Source of the DNA: UBA2033 sp035345875
GTDB lineage: Bacteria > Spirochaetota > Leptospiria > Leptospirales > Leptospiraceae
DNA length: 64,000 bases
NCBI GenBank assembly: GCA_035345875.1
Contig: DAORDH010000001.1
Location: forward strand, 186,001-250,000
Direction: 5' to 3'
Position 1 is the stretch's first letter. Each line of letters begins with the position of its first letter. Position numbers and translations under genes: made by a program. The notes beneath the pieces were generated by a model that saw only the letters and a program-made list of their open reading frames with translations, had not been told where the DNA came from and did not search any database. Shown here piece by piece: positions 26,179-35,726 of the stretch.

Positions 26179-27936
26179 ATGTCTACTGATACTCCACAGT
26201 CCCCCGATCTAAGAACAGTCCGACTCAATTCCGCTGCGGACATTCCAAAGGATTTCAAAGTTCATACCGATATAAATCGGTGGAATCCACTCAAGCATAT
26301 TCCTATTTTAAATTGGTATATCATGGCGGAGATCATTGGTCCGTTTAGTGTAGCTCTTGCTTTTTTTACGATCATCTATATGAGTATGGCTCTGCAAAAA
26401 ATGGTAGGGCTTTTTGTAGGCAAGGGTGTAGATATCTTTCGATTGATTGATTATTTTGGATATCTTTTAGGAAATACATTACCTTCTACGATTCCAATGG
26501 CATGTCTTATGAGTGGAATCATGGCATCAGGTCGCCTATCGGGTGATTCAGAAATTACTGCAATGCGTTCTGCGGGCGTGAGCTTTTCTAAAATCTATGC
26601 TAACTTTCTAATCTTTGGTTTTATCACAGCTCTCTTTGTAGCTTATTTGAATTTTTATTTGGCTCCTGAAAATACTAGAAAGATGAATGAATTTAACAAT
26701 TGGATTGCCGCTTATAATCCAATGCTTGCTGTTACTCCTGGGCAATTCAGTGGAGACCAAACCCAAGAACTCTTTCAGAAGAAAGGAAGAACCCTTTATA
26801 CAGAAGGACTGAATCGGGAAACAGGTGAGCTTTCTGGAATTCAGATTCGAGAGTGGGAAATCTACATGGAGGGAAATGAATTCATTCAACACAATAACAT
26901 TACGATTCCAATGGGTGGTTCGCGCGTAACGCAGATAATCTCAGCAAAGAATGGAACGATCATTGAAAAGAAAAATTCGAAGGGAGAATATGAAAAATCA
27001 GTTCGATTGAAAGATGGATTCGTAATTGAGTGGAATGAAAAGAAAGATGGATTTGTAGTGACGGACTTTATGGGTGGGGAAATGGATTATAATATCCCTA
27101 CCGAAAAAGAAAAAAGTGTAATCGGTTTTAATATAAAACCCGAAACCTTTTCGTTTCCTCTTCTAATTAAAATTCGAAATAGTATAGAATCAGAAGGACT
27201 CGAAGAAATTCCGGGACTTGAAATTTTAAAAGAATTAAATATTTCTATTAAAGGTGTAAATGGATTAAACCAATTAGTAGAAAAAATGAAAATGGATATA
27301 ATTCTAGATTCCCAAAAAGGAAATGTATCTTCCGAGGAAATGAGTAACCGATATGCGGTATTCACACAGCTACAGGGATTATTAAAAGACACAAAAAAAA
27401 CTCTCATTGCTTTTAATATTGAAATTCATAGAAGACTTGCAATGCCAGTCTCTTGCCAGATATTTTTCTTTTTATCATTTCCGCTTGGGCTTGTTGTGAA
27501 GCGCTCAGGTAAGGGAATGAGTTTTACTCTTGCGATTGTATTTTTATTTATCTATAATGCTTTTTTTATATTAGGAAGTGGGATTTCTTATAAGTCAAAT
27601 GTTCCAGACTGGATTGGACCCTGGAGTGCAAATATTGTAATTGGAACAATTAGTATCTATATCATGGCTACAAGAACAGATATTAGTTTTAGAGATAGCT
27701 TTATAGGAAAAGTATACTACTTCTTAAAAAAGAAACTCAGTCCCTTCTTTGAAAAGTTAAATCGTATTCTCTCTCCTTTTACAAATAGAGTTAAACGCGT
27801 GTTAGCCCCTATTGGAAGCCCAATTTTAAAAGGATTACAATGGATTTTTTCGAAAGTAGCAAATGGTTATAAATTTTCTTTTGAAAAAATAAAGAGCTTA
27901 ATCGATCGATTTAAAAAGAGAAAGGAAAAGGAATAG
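26179..27936 (+). CDS. LptF/LptG-family LPS export permease
   Basis: Membrane half of the LPS transporter, working with LptB ATPase and handing LPS to the periplasmic bridge. Three N-terminal helices (about 48-160) contain SGRLSGDSEITAMRSAGVS, the family's coupling region. A periplasmic beta domain (about 170-400) follows, then three helices (about 420-500) starting EIHRRLAMPVSCQIFFFLSFPLGL and KRSGKGMSF. At 585 residues it is far longer than the usual 350-400: there is a 45-residue cytosolic N-terminal extension, a larger periplasmic part and an 80-residue basic C-terminal tail with repeated LSPF/LAPI helices. The LptF/G partner is not in view, and I cannot tell F from G. Confidence 0.85.
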   Translation: MSTDTPQSPDLRTVRLNSAADIPKDFKVHTDINRWNPLKHIPILNWYIMAEIIGPFSVALAFFTIIYMSMALQKMVGLFVGKGVDIFRLIDYFGYLLGNTLPSTIPMACLMSGIMASGRLSGDSEITAMRSAGVSFSKIYANFLIFGFITALFVAYLNFYLAPENTRKMNEFNNWIAAYNPMLAVTPGQFSGDQTQELFQKKGRTLYTEGLNRETGELSGIQIREWEIYMEGNEFIQHNNITIPMGGSRVTQIISAKNGTIIEKKNSKGEYEKSVRLKDGFVIEWNEKKDGFVVTDFMGGEMDYNIPTEKEKSVIGFNIKPETFSFPLLIKIRNSIESEGLEEIPGLEILKELNISIKGVNGLNQLVEKMKMDIILDSQKGNVSSEEMSNRYAVFTQLQGLLKDTKKTLIAFNIEIHRRLAMPVSCQIFFFLSFPLGLVVKRSGKGMSFTLAIVFLFIYNAFFILGSGISYKSNVPDWIGPWSANIVIGTISIYIMATRTDISFRDSFIGKVYYFLKKKLSPFFEKLNRILSPFTNRVKRVLAPIGSPILKGLQWIFSKVANGYKFSFEKIKSLIDRFKKRKEKE

Positions 27937-27945
27937 TAGAAACTC

Positions 27946-28356
27946 ATGGACTATAAAGCAATCGGAATTTTAAAAGGAAATACAATTACTTTAGAAACTG
28001 AAATTCCTATTCGCGGAAAGGTAACAGTTGTTATCCAGCAAGAAACAGAGAACGTTACGCAACACCAAATTCTTTCTTTTTTAAAAGAGAATATTTCTGA
28101 ATGTAGAAATCTTTACAGAATTGAAAAAATTGGAATCTTTGGATCTTTAGCTCGAAATGAGCAGACAAGTGATAGCGATATTGATATAATCATAAAATTT
28201 TCTGAAAATCCTAAAAATGTATTTAATAGTAAAAATAAAATAAGAGAATCGATTGAAGAGAAATTTAAAAAGAAAGTTGATCTTGCCAATGAAAAATATC
28301 TCAAGTCACACGTGCGTGATCAAATTTTAAAAGAGGCTATTTATGACATTGAATGA
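27946..28356 (+). CDS. MNT-type nucleotidyltransferase (orphan MntA-like antitoxin)
   Basis: A 136-residue protein. The C-terminal part has IEKIGIFGSLARNEQTSDSDIDIIIKF, the GS/DxD minimal nucleotidyltransferase signature of MntA proteins, which AMPylate HEPN toxins. The N-terminal 35 residues (KAIGILKGNTITLETEIPIRG) form a small beta unit like those in AbrB/VapB-like addiction modules. No HEPN gene follows; only a 15-codon frame starting MTLNDKF within its last codons (28343-28390) could be a lost partner. It is 9 bp after the permease gene. Confidence 0.78.
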   Translation: MDYKAIGILKGNTITLETEIPIRGKVTVVIQQETENVTQHQILSFLKENISECRNLYRIEKIGIFGSLARNEQTSDSDIDIIIKFSENPKNVFNSKNKIRESIEEKFKKKVDLANEKYLKSHVRDQILKEAIYDIE

Positions 28357-28392
28357 CAAATTTAGCCTAGAAATACTTTCTAAAATTTGAGA

Positions 28393-29187
28393 ATGAAAAA
28401 AGTAATATTAATCCTTTTTTGTATTTCTTTATCCCTTCACGCAGAAGCATTCACTGTCGGGGAAGTTTTGAAATACAATATTAGTCTATGGGGAATAACG
28501 GTTGGATATTCTACCATGTCTGTTTCTGGTAAGACACTGGTCAATGGAGAGGAATGTTTTATATTTGAAACAAAAGCGGAAGGAACTCCCTTTATCAATC
28601 GAATCTTTAAAGTAGACGATCGAATCAAAAGTATTTGGAATATTCCTAGAAAGCTTCCTGTCTATAGTGAAAAGAAATTACACGAAGGTTTTTATAAAAG
28701 AAATCATTCTATTGTCTTTGATTTAAAAAAGAAAACAGCGCACTGGGAACAAAATCAATTTTCCGGAAATACAGACAAAGCAGGTGTTCAAAAACAAGGA
28801 GCGAAGTGGGTTGAAAAAGAAGGGGATTATGCTAATTTGCCGTCTGAATTTCAAGATATACTTTCTGCTATTTATTACCAAAGAGAATACAAGGCACAAG
28901 TCGAAGTAGGGAAGTCTTTTTCTATTTCCTTATTTGATGATTTAAAACTTACCGAAATGAAGATTCAAATTCTAAGGGAAGAAAAACTAGAATTAAAAAT
29001 CAATGGGGAGGAAAAAGAAATCGATACGATAGTCGTTCAACCCTTTATCAAAACAACAGGAATCTTTCGTTCTAAGGGAAATATTTACATTTGGATTTCA
29101 AACGATTCCAAGCGAATGCCAGTTAAGATTACTGCTGATATACCTTTTGCTGGTCATGTCACAGTTCTTTTGAAAGAAGTGATTTGA
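28393..29187 (+). CDS. DUF3108-family exported protein
   Basis: The ATG at 28393 gives a signal peptide (MKKVILILFCISLSLHAEA) and 264 residues. The pattern FTVGEVLKYNISLWGITVGYSTMSV fits the start of DUF3108 proteins, whose beta-sheet fold begins GExLxYxVxWxGxxxGxaxL; the C terminus RSKGNIYIWISNDSKRMPVKI is the family's closing strand pair (W-S-D-x-R-x-P). It is probably a periplasmic protein; the family has no proven function. It sits in a run of envelope genes with the LptF/G permease. Confidence 0.82.
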   Translation: MKKVILILFCISLSLHAEAFTVGEVLKYNISLWGITVGYSTMSVSGKTLVNGEECFIFETKAEGTPFINRIFKVDDRIKSIWNIPRKLPVYSEKKLHEGFYKRNHSIVFDLKKKTAHWEQNQFSGNTDKAGVQKQGAKWVEKEGDYANLPSEFQDILSAIYYQREYKAQVEVGKSFSISLFDDLKLTEMKIQILREEKLELKINGEEKEIDTIVVQPFIKTTGIFRSKGNIYIWISNDSKRMPVKITADIPFAGHVTVLLKEVI

Positions 29188-29468
29188 AATTCTTTTTGAA
29201 ATTTAGATAACATACTTTTTGTATTTCCTACTTCAATCTTAGAAATAGACTTTAATATCAAAGAAGAAGTTATTTTTCTAAATAAAAAGTTTTATGAGTA
29301 AGTAAAAACAAAAAAATCTTGAAAAATAAAGCACGTCTAAAAATAGTGTTAGTCGTTGAAACTATGGACGTTAAACACAATGACTATCCTAGCATCAAGG
29401 ATATAGATCAGAATATTTTAAAAAATAGAATAAATAGAAATATAAGCCAAAGAAATCAATGGAAGGAT

Positions 29469-30821
29469 ATGAGTTATTTCTTCTTTTTAAATTTGATAAT
29501 AACTATTTTGTTTACTGTTTCTATTTTTCCAGATGAAGTAGTAAGGAAAAATGGGACTGTGATTAGCAATGTGAAAGCAACGATCAAACGTCAAACGATA
29601 CGAATAGAGTATGAGAACGGTCGAATAGAAGAAACTAGTAAGAAAGAATTTAAAGCCGTTAGAGTAAGACCTATTGTTTGGAGTAGTCTATTAACGTCTC
29701 TTACTATAGAGCAGAAGAAAATAGAAGAAGCATTGGAAAAAGAAAGAGTTGCGGAAGCATCAGCGGATGGTAGTGATTGGGAATTTCGCCCTGAGGAAGA
29801 ACAAATTTCTCCTTGGAAAAATGCTGCCTTAGGACTCATACCTGGATACAGCGGTCTTTACCTCACTAAAAACTATTGGAGTGCTGGAATCTTTACTGCA
29901 TTAGAAACAGTTGCATTAGCAAACTTTTTAGATGTAGCCAATGCCCAAAAAACTTCACCAAATATAGTAGAGTTTCACCAAGCGCATAATATTACGGGTT
30001 GGATACTAACTTCAGGCATTGGTGGATATTTCAGATCTAGAGCAACGAATAGCAATTCCCCAATGTTAGCTTCTGAGAATCTATCTTATGGATTCATTCC
30101 TACTTATGTACTTTATAATCATACTTACAAAGGTTATAAAGGAGGTTTGAGTGGTAGAGAGATATCGCCTATCGCAGTGGAAGGAGAGAGTAATCGACTC
30201 CATGCTCAAGAAATACAATATGCCTCTGCTTTATTAGGAGGTATTTTAATTGTTGATGGTATATTGTCTTATTTCAGTGCTAGCGCCTGGAACGAAGGAA
30301 TTTACACAGGTCCAAAATCCCAAAAGCCAACAACTAGACTTAGTCGTGTAAGTAGATCTGTTTTTTTTCCGGGTTGGGGACAAATCTACGGAGGTGAAAC
30401 AATAAAAGGTTACTCATACTTAACCGTAGGGCTAGCTTTGATTGGAAATATTATTTTAGCTGAATCAAATGTAGCAAATACTTACAGAAAATATCAAGAT
30501 GCTCCTTTTATTTTGTATCCTATTTATGCGGTGTATGCATTTCAAAATAATCCGGTGCCAGCCTATGGTGCTTCTAATCTTCTTGCAAAAGATAAACAAG
30601 AAGGATTAATCGAGGCGGTAGAAAAGCGGAACCAAGCATGGACGTATTTCGGAGTATTCTGGGCTTGGAATTTATTGGATGCAGCATTTCTTTCAGGAGT
30701 TAACAAAATCGACAACAAGATACGGATAACACCGAATATATCCTATCGAAATAATCTTGGTGTAGGCAATCGATTGAGTTTAGAGACCTATTATACTTTA
30801 AATCTAACACTGGAGTTTTAA
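29469..30821 (+). CDS. envelope protein with DUF5683-like repeats
   Basis: I chose the ATG at 29469 because it begins a signal peptide (MSYFFFLNLIITILFTVSIF) with GGAAGG just upstream; the frame is open back to 29319 (TTG) with an ATG at 29364, and those starts would bury the signal. After an SH3/LSm-like strand region (VRKNGTVISNVKATIKRQTIRIEYENG), two similar blocks occur: NAALGLIPGYSGLYLTKNYWSAGIFTALE and SVFFPGWGQIYGGETIKGYSYLTVGLAL, each matching the PGxGQxYxGxxxKG pattern of DUF5683-like membrane proteins. It is 1 bp upstream of the next lipoprotein, so the pair is an operon. Function unknown. Confidence 0.7.
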   Translation: MSYFFFLNLIITILFTVSIFPDEVVRKNGTVISNVKATIKRQTIRIEYENGRIEETSKKEFKAVRVRPIVWSSLLTSLTIEQKKIEEALEKERVAEASADGSDWEFRPEEEQISPWKNAALGLIPGYSGLYLTKNYWSAGIFTALETVALANFLDVANAQKTSPNIVEFHQAHNITGWILTSGIGGYFRSRATNSNSPMLASENLSYGFIPTYVLYNHTYKGYKGGLSGREISPIAVEGESNRLHAQEIQYASALLGGILIVDGILSYFSASAWNEGIYTGPKSQKPTTRLSRVSRSVFFPGWGQIYGGETIKGYSYLTVGLALIGNIILAESNVANTYRKYQDAPFILYPIYAVYAFQNNPVPAYGASNLLAKDKQEGLIEAVEKRNQAWTYFGVFWAWNLLDAAFLSGVNKIDNKIRITPNISYRNNLGVGNRLSLETYYTLNLTLEF

Positions 30822-30822
30822 T

Positions 30823-32025
30823 ATGAAGAAAATCATATCCATTGTTTTCATTTTATTTGTTCTAAATTGTAGAAATAATGAGGTAGCAGCGGCAAAACAA
30901 AATATTCTGGATCCAGCTAATCCAATCTCCTATTCTCTATTTAAATTATCATCCGATCTAATTGGATCATCGTCTTCTTCGTGTTCAAGTTGCGGTGCTG
31001 CTGTCTCTTCTAATCAACCTAATAGTCTAATTGGCTTTTCTGATAGAATCATCATTCCTTCCGAATCAAACTCATCTACCAACCCGAGTGTTTGGGTTTT
31101 AAGTGATGGTATAAATTTTACAAAATTCACAGTAAAGATAGGAGATTGTGTTGGTGCATTCAGTTCTACTAGTTCGACAGTCTGTGTTCCTAGATTGGTA
31201 GGCTATGAGAACGGTATGTATGCAGTATATGGTCAAAAAGTTACAAATAGCTCAGGTCAGCAAACGATAGCCGCAGAATACTATGGAACGGGAAGCAATT
31301 TAAATACTATTAATCTAACAACTACTAGTCCAGGAGGAAATGCAAATATTAATAGTACCTTCCTCTACTCAGCAGGTAAATTTCATTTTTATGGATGCGC
31401 CAATAATCAATGCGCTTTGTATACTACATCAGATGGCTCTTCTTGGATTGCCTCTGTTGGTTTTAGTTGTGAACTTATTTATCTTGCAGATAACGGTTCT
31501 CCTACTTGCGGTCTCTCTCGATACTTTAACGGATCAACTTGGGTAAATGCAGGAACAATTTCTGGAGGGGCTAACAGTAGTTATTCTGCTTTATATATCG
31601 ATAACATCTATCGTGCTTGGAGAAATAATTCGGGAACACTCTCTATTTTTAATTCAACCTCTGGAACAATTACTACTGGAATTACATTTCCTGGCTCAGC
31701 CAATAGCACTGTGAGTATGAATGGGGTAACAAATAGTCCTAGCCAATTAGCCAAGACAAGTGTCGGAGTATATCTTATGGTTACATCTTTTTTTTCTAAT
31801 AATGTATCTACGTTTATTTGGCTACGTTCTAGCGATGGAAATACTTGGACTTCCTATAATCCTAGTATTCCGACCGACCTTGGAACGTTAAGCAACTTAT
31901 TTGGGTATGCAGCTCTTGGAAGTAGCTTTTACACAGTGGCTCAATTTAAATCGGGCACAAATTTTAATAATTATTTGCTTAAGTCAAGCGATGGATTGAA
32001 TTGGACAAGGGTAACTTTGCCATAA
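30823..32025 (+). CDS. surface lipoprotein with Asp-box repeats
   Basis: A lipoprotein with signal ending FVLNC (Cys16). The mature 385 residues are rich in Ser, Thr, Asn and Gly. Several S-x-D-G-x-x-W/F units recur: VLSDGINFTKF, TTSDGSSWIAS, RSSDGNTWTSY and KSSDGLNWTRV. These resemble Asp-box (BNR) turns of beta-propellers such as sialidases, but no sialidase active-site Arg cluster is visible. There are eight or so Cys residues, some in CSSCG near the N terminus. It is probably exposed on the cell surface. It is cotranscribed with the DUF5683-like gene (1-bp gap). Confidence 0.72.
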   Translation: MKKIISIVFILFVLNCRNNEVAAAKQNILDPANPISYSLFKLSSDLIGSSSSSCSSCGAAVSSNQPNSLIGFSDRIIIPSESNSSTNPSVWVLSDGINFTKFTVKIGDCVGAFSSTSSTVCVPRLVGYENGMYAVYGQKVTNSSGQQTIAAEYYGTGSNLNTINLTTTSPGGNANINSTFLYSAGKFHFYGCANNQCALYTTSDGSSWIASVGFSCELIYLADNGSPTCGLSRYFNGSTWVNAGTISGGANSSYSALYIDNIYRAWRNNSGTLSIFNSTSGTITTGITFPGSANSTVSMNGVTNSPSQLAKTSVGVYLMVTSFFSNNVSTFIWLRSSDGNTWTSYNPSIPTDLGTLSNLFGYAALGSSFYTVAQFKSGTNFNNYLLKSSDGLNWTRVTLP

Positions 32026-32114
32026 AAAAGAAAGGCAATAAAATGAAGATTGTTTTGCAATGTTTAGAATCCATTTTGATAACTTTGTTTTTGCCTAACA
32101 ATACTGATCCTGTT

Positions 32115-34940
32115 TTATTTTTCTTTCGCTAATACCTTTTTCAAATACTGACCAGTATGTGATTTAGAAACCTTTGCAATTTCTTCTGGAGTTCCCATGG
32201 CGACTATTTCTCCACCGCCATCACCACCTTCCGGACCCATATCTATGATATAATCTGCGCATTTGATTACGTCTAGGTTGTGTTCAATCACAATCATAGA
32301 GTTACCTTTATCTACTAACGACTGCAAAACACTCATTAGCTTTTTTACATCATCAAAATGAAGTCCTGTTGTTGGCTCATCTAGAATATATAAGGTTTTT
32401 CCCGTTGGACGTTTTGATAATTCAGTCGCGAGTTTGATTCGTTGTGCTTCTCCACCAGAGAAGGTTGTAGCGGCTTGTCCTAATTTGATATAATCGAGTC
32501 CTACTTCTTTTAGTGTCTCTAATTTTCGTTTTACCATTGGAATATTTTCAAAGAAAGTGCAGCCTTCTTCGATTGTCATTTCTAGGACCTCGTAGATATT
32601 TTTTCCTTTGAACTTTACTTCTAGTGTTTCTTTGTTGTATCTTTTTCCTTTGCAAACATCGCAGGTAACATACACATCTGGCAAGAAATGCATTTCTATT
32701 TTTAAGATTCCATCGCCCTGACAGGTTTCGCATCTTCCTCCAGAAACGTTAAACGAAAAACGACCAGGGCTATAGCCTCGAAGCTTTGCATCCTCTAAGT
32801 TTGCAAATAATTCTCGAATCGGAGTAAAAAGACCAGTATAGGTTGCAGGATTGGAACGAGGAGTTCTCCCAATCGCCGATTGATCTATATTGATTACTTT
32901 GTCTATGAACTGAATGCCTTCAATTTTTTTGTGTTTTCCTGAAATGACTTTTGTTTTGTTAATTTTATGAGCGAGTTCATTGTATAAAATTTCATTGATT
33001 AACGTTGATTTGCCGGAGCCAGAAACTCCTGTGATTACGGTAAGCATTCCAAGTGGTAAATCGACTGTAACATTTTTTAAATTATTATGAGAGGCTTCTA
33101 TAATTCTAAGTTTATTTCCATTCCCTTTTCTTCTATCTTTCGGCATGGGTATGGATTCTTTTCCAGAAAGATATTTTCCAGTGACAGAATTTTTATCTTT
33201 CATGATTTCTTTTGGAGTGCCTTTCGCTACAATCTCTCCCCCATGCACACCAGCACCTGGTCCTAGATCTAAAATATAATCGGATTCTATCATGGTTTCT
33301 TCATCGTGTTCAATGACAAGAACCGTATTTCCAAGATTTCTTAGATCCTTTAAAGTATTGATGAGTTTTGTGTTATCTCTTTGGTGTAAACCGATAGACG
33401 GCTCATCTAGGATGTAAAGAACTCCCATTAACTTGGAACCAATCTGTGTTGCAAGCCGGATTCTTTGTGCTTCCCCACCGGATAAAGTTCCAGCACTTCT
33501 TTCTAAAGTTAAATAACCCACCCCTACATCTCGAAGAAATGTGAGTCGTTGATTGATTTCTTTTAGAATAGGGGTTGCAATGATACTTTCAGATCCTTTG
33601 ATTGGAAGTTTTGCGGTAAAGTCGAGAGCTCTCTCCACTGACATTTCTGTAAACTTATCTATCGTTAAACCATGGAGTCTAACGGCTAAGCTTTCTGGTT
33701 TTAATCGTTTGCCATGGCAGTCAGGGCAGGGGAGGTTTGTCATAAATGTTTCAAACCACTGGCGCATTGAATCTGACTTTGTTTCTTTGTATCTTCTTTT
33801 TAAATTTGGAATTACTCCTTCGTATTCTCTAGAAAATTCAAAATGAGAGTCTTCTTTTCTAAAATCATAATCTATCTTGATTGATTTGTCTCCGTATAGA
33901 ATGATTTTTTTGATATTTTTAGGGAGTTTCTCCCACGGAGTATTGTAATCAAATTTTAAACTTTTTGCGAGAGAATGGACTGTTGCGATATACCAATAGC
34001 CTTGGCTTTTTCCCCAAACTTCTAAACATCCTTCCATGAGAGAGAGTGCTGGATCATTTACGATAAGTTCCTCTTCAAATTCTAAAAGAGAACCAAGACC
34101 ATCACAGGTCTGACAAGCACCTTGTGGTGAGTTAAAAGAGAAAATTCTAGGACTTAATTCTGGAAAGGAAATTTCATGATTATTAGGACAAGCAAGTTTT
34201 TGAGAGAAGGTATGATCTTTTTTACCATCTTCTATGATTAACGTTCCTTCTGATTGTTTGAGAGCAGTTTCAATTGAGTCTGCAAGTCTTGAACCTAATC
34301 CTTTTTTCATCACAAGTCGATCGACTACAATTTCAATGGTTGACTTAAAAGTTTTTTTTAAGACTATCTCTTCATCTAACGTCTTAATTTCCCCATTGAT
34401 GCGAACTCGATTGAATCCATCTTTTTTAATTCTTTCTAAAACATCTTTGTGTTCGCCCTTTTGTTCTCGCACTAGTGGTGCTAAAATTTGAATTTTAGTT
34501 CCTTCTGGAAATTCTTCCACTTGTTCTACAATTTGATCTACTGACTTAGAAGAAATTTCTGCATCACAAACTGGACAATGTGGTTTTCCAAGTCTTGCAT
34601 AGAGAAGTCTTAGATAGTCATAAATCTCTGTAACAGTTCCTACAGTGGATCTTGGATTTCTATGTGTTGTTTTTTGTTCAATGGATATGGCTGGACTTAA
34701 ACCTTCAATCAAATCTAAATCTGGTTTTTCCATTTGACCGAGGAATTGTCTTGCGTAGCTAGAGAGAGATTCAACATATCGCCTCTGTCCTTCTGCATAA
34801 ATTGTATCAAAGGCAAGAGAGGATTTTCCAGAACCAGAAAGACCTGTAATGACAACTAGTTTGTCTCTCGGAATATCAACATTGATGTTTTTTAAATTGT
34901 GTTCTCTTGCACCGCGAATTTTTATGAAGGAATCTGCCAT
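32115..34940 (-). CDS. uvrA: excinuclease ABC subunit A
   Basis: DNA damage sensor of nucleotide excision repair; loads UvrB. It has two ABC modules: Walker A GLSGSGKS near residue 33 and GVSGSGKS near 640; signatures LSGGEAQRIRLA and FSGGEAQRIKLA; Walker B ILDEPSIGLH and ILDEPTTGLH. Zinc modules include CPNNHE...CQTCDGLG and CETCQGDG...CDVCKGKR, plus CPVCDAE in the UvrB-binding region. The 941 residues are full length. The gap upstream contains a palindromic repeat, listed separately. Confidence 0.97.
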   Translation of the reverse strand: MADSFIKIRGAREHNLKNINVDIPRDKLVVITGLSGSGKSSLAFDTIYAEGQRRYVESLSSYARQFLGQMEKPDLDLIEGLSPAISIEQKTTHRNPRSTVGTVTEIYDYLRLLYARLGKPHCPVCDAEISSKSVDQIVEQVEEFPEGTKIQILAPLVREQKGEHKDVLERIKKDGFNRVRINGEIKTLDEEIVLKKTFKSTIEIVVDRLVMKKGLGSRLADSIETALKQSEGTLIIEDGKKDHTFSQKLACPNNHEISFPELSPRIFSFNSPQGACQTCDGLGSLLEFEEELIVNDPALSLMEGCLEVWGKSQGYWYIATVHSLAKSLKFDYNTPWEKLPKNIKKIILYGDKSIKIDYDFRKEDSHFEFSREYEGVIPNLKRRYKETKSDSMRQWFETFMTNLPCPDCHGKRLKPESLAVRLHGLTIDKFTEMSVERALDFTAKLPIKGSESIIATPILKEINQRLTFLRDVGVGYLTLERSAGTLSGGEAQRIRLATQIGSKLMGVLYILDEPSIGLHQRDNTKLINTLKDLRNLGNTVLVIEHDEETMIESDYILDLGPGAGVHGGEIVAKGTPKEIMKDKNSVTGKYLSGKESIPMPKDRRKGNGNKLRIIEASHNNLKNVTVDLPLGMLTVITGVSGSGKSTLINEILYNELAHKINKTKVISGKHKKIEGIQFIDKVINIDQSAIGRTPRSNPATYTGLFTPIRELFANLEDAKLRGYSPGRFSFNVSGGRCETCQGDGILKIEMHFLPDVYVTCDVCKGKRYNKETLEVKFKGKNIYEVLEMTIEEGCTFFENIPMVKRKLETLKEVGLDYIKLGQAATTFSGGEAQRIKLATELSKRPTGKTLYILDEPTTGLHFDDVKKLMSVLQSLVDKGNSMIVIEHNLDVIKCADYIIDMGPEGGDGGGEIVAMGTPEEIAKVSKSHTGQYLKKVLAKEK

Positions 34941-35055
34941 ATATACAAACTTTTCAAAAAAAGATAGAAGTCGATCAGAAATTTCATTTAACTAGAGAGG
35001 TGTTGAAAAGGAAGCAATTAAATAACGCCAGTTCGGCGTAACAGAAAAATTAAAA

Positions 35056-35158
35056 GATTACCACCGATAGGGACGATTATCACCGATAAAAGATACGATA
35101 ATTCAAAATTATCCATCGTTTCTGCATCGTTCAGTTATCGGTGTCCTCGGTGGTAATC
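35056..35158. repeat. 103-bp imperfect palindrome (hairpin repeat, copy A)
   Basis: Outer arms GATTACCACCGA (35056-35067) and TCGGTGGTAATC (35147-35158) are perfect. Inner arms CACCGATAA (35081-35089) and TTATCGGTG (35135-35143) also match, and the centre holds GATAATT/AATTATC (35097-35103, 35107-35113). On the minus strand the stem is followed by T-rich DNA, so it may end the rluE transcript before uvrA. A related hairpin occurs at 37054-37110. Confidence 0.7.
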
Positions 35159-35183
35159 GTTTATTTTTCTTTTGTTGAGCTAG

Positions 35184-35726
35184 CTAGATATTGATTTTTC
35201 TGTATTCTCCGGGTTTTAAGTTTCCGAGTGAAATGTTTCCAATCCGAATTCTGATTAATCTAAGTGTAGGAAAACCAATGGCAGCTGTCATTTTTCTTAC
35301 TTGTCTATTTTTTCCTTCGCGGATAATCACTCTTATCCAAGAGGTTGGGATTTTCTCTCTTTTACGAATCGGAGGATTTCTTTCCCAAAGAAAATCTGGA
35401 GCATCTGTGAGAATGGCTATAGCCGGTTTGTAGCTTTCTGATTGAGTTCTAATACCTTTTTTAAATTTAGCTAAGTCTTCTTCTGTTGGAATTTTCTCTA
35501 CTTGAACTAAATACTCTTTTTCAATTTCTTTATCTGGATCTGTCATCTTTTGAATAAAGCGTATATCGTTTGAGAGAAGCAATAATCCCTCACTGTCATA
35601 ATCTAGTCTCCCCACTGCTTTAGGTTTTTCTGGCAAACGAATGTAATCCGCTAGTGTCTTTTTATCATCTAATGGCTTAAACTGAGAAAGAACTTGAAAG
35701 GGTTTGTTAAAGGCTAGATAAATCAT
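35184..35726 (-). CDS. rluE: 23S rRNA pseudouridine synthase (RluE-like)
   Basis: RsuA/RluB/E/F-family enzyme without S4 domain. Motif II AVGRLDYDSEGLLLLSND carries the catalytic Asp, and REGKNRQVRKMTAAIGFPTLRLIRIRIG is the C-terminal RNA-binding signature. The start MIYLAFNKPFQVLSQF is the usual first strand (family: NKPxxVxxQ). At 180 residues it fits RluE, which modifies U2457 of 23S rRNA in E. coli; RluE versus a close paralogue cannot be settled here. It overlaps the upstream methyltransferase gene by 20 bp, so both are rRNA-modification genes in one operon. Confidence 0.88.
   Translation of the reverse strand: MIYLAFNKPFQVLSQFKPLDDKKTLADYIRLPEKPKAVGRLDYDSEGLLLLSNDIRFIQKMTDPDKEIEKEYLVQVEKIPTEEDLAKFKKGIRTQSESYKPAIAILTDAPDFLWERNPPIRKREKIPTSWIRVIIREGKNRQVRKMTAAIGFPTLRLIRIRIGNISLGNLKPGEYRKINI

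Noticed and set aside
32034..32095. AGGCAA/TTGCCT pair between the Asp-box lipoprotein and uvrA as terminator
   Set aside because: Six-base arms with a loop of about 50 nt are too weak in AT-rich DNA.
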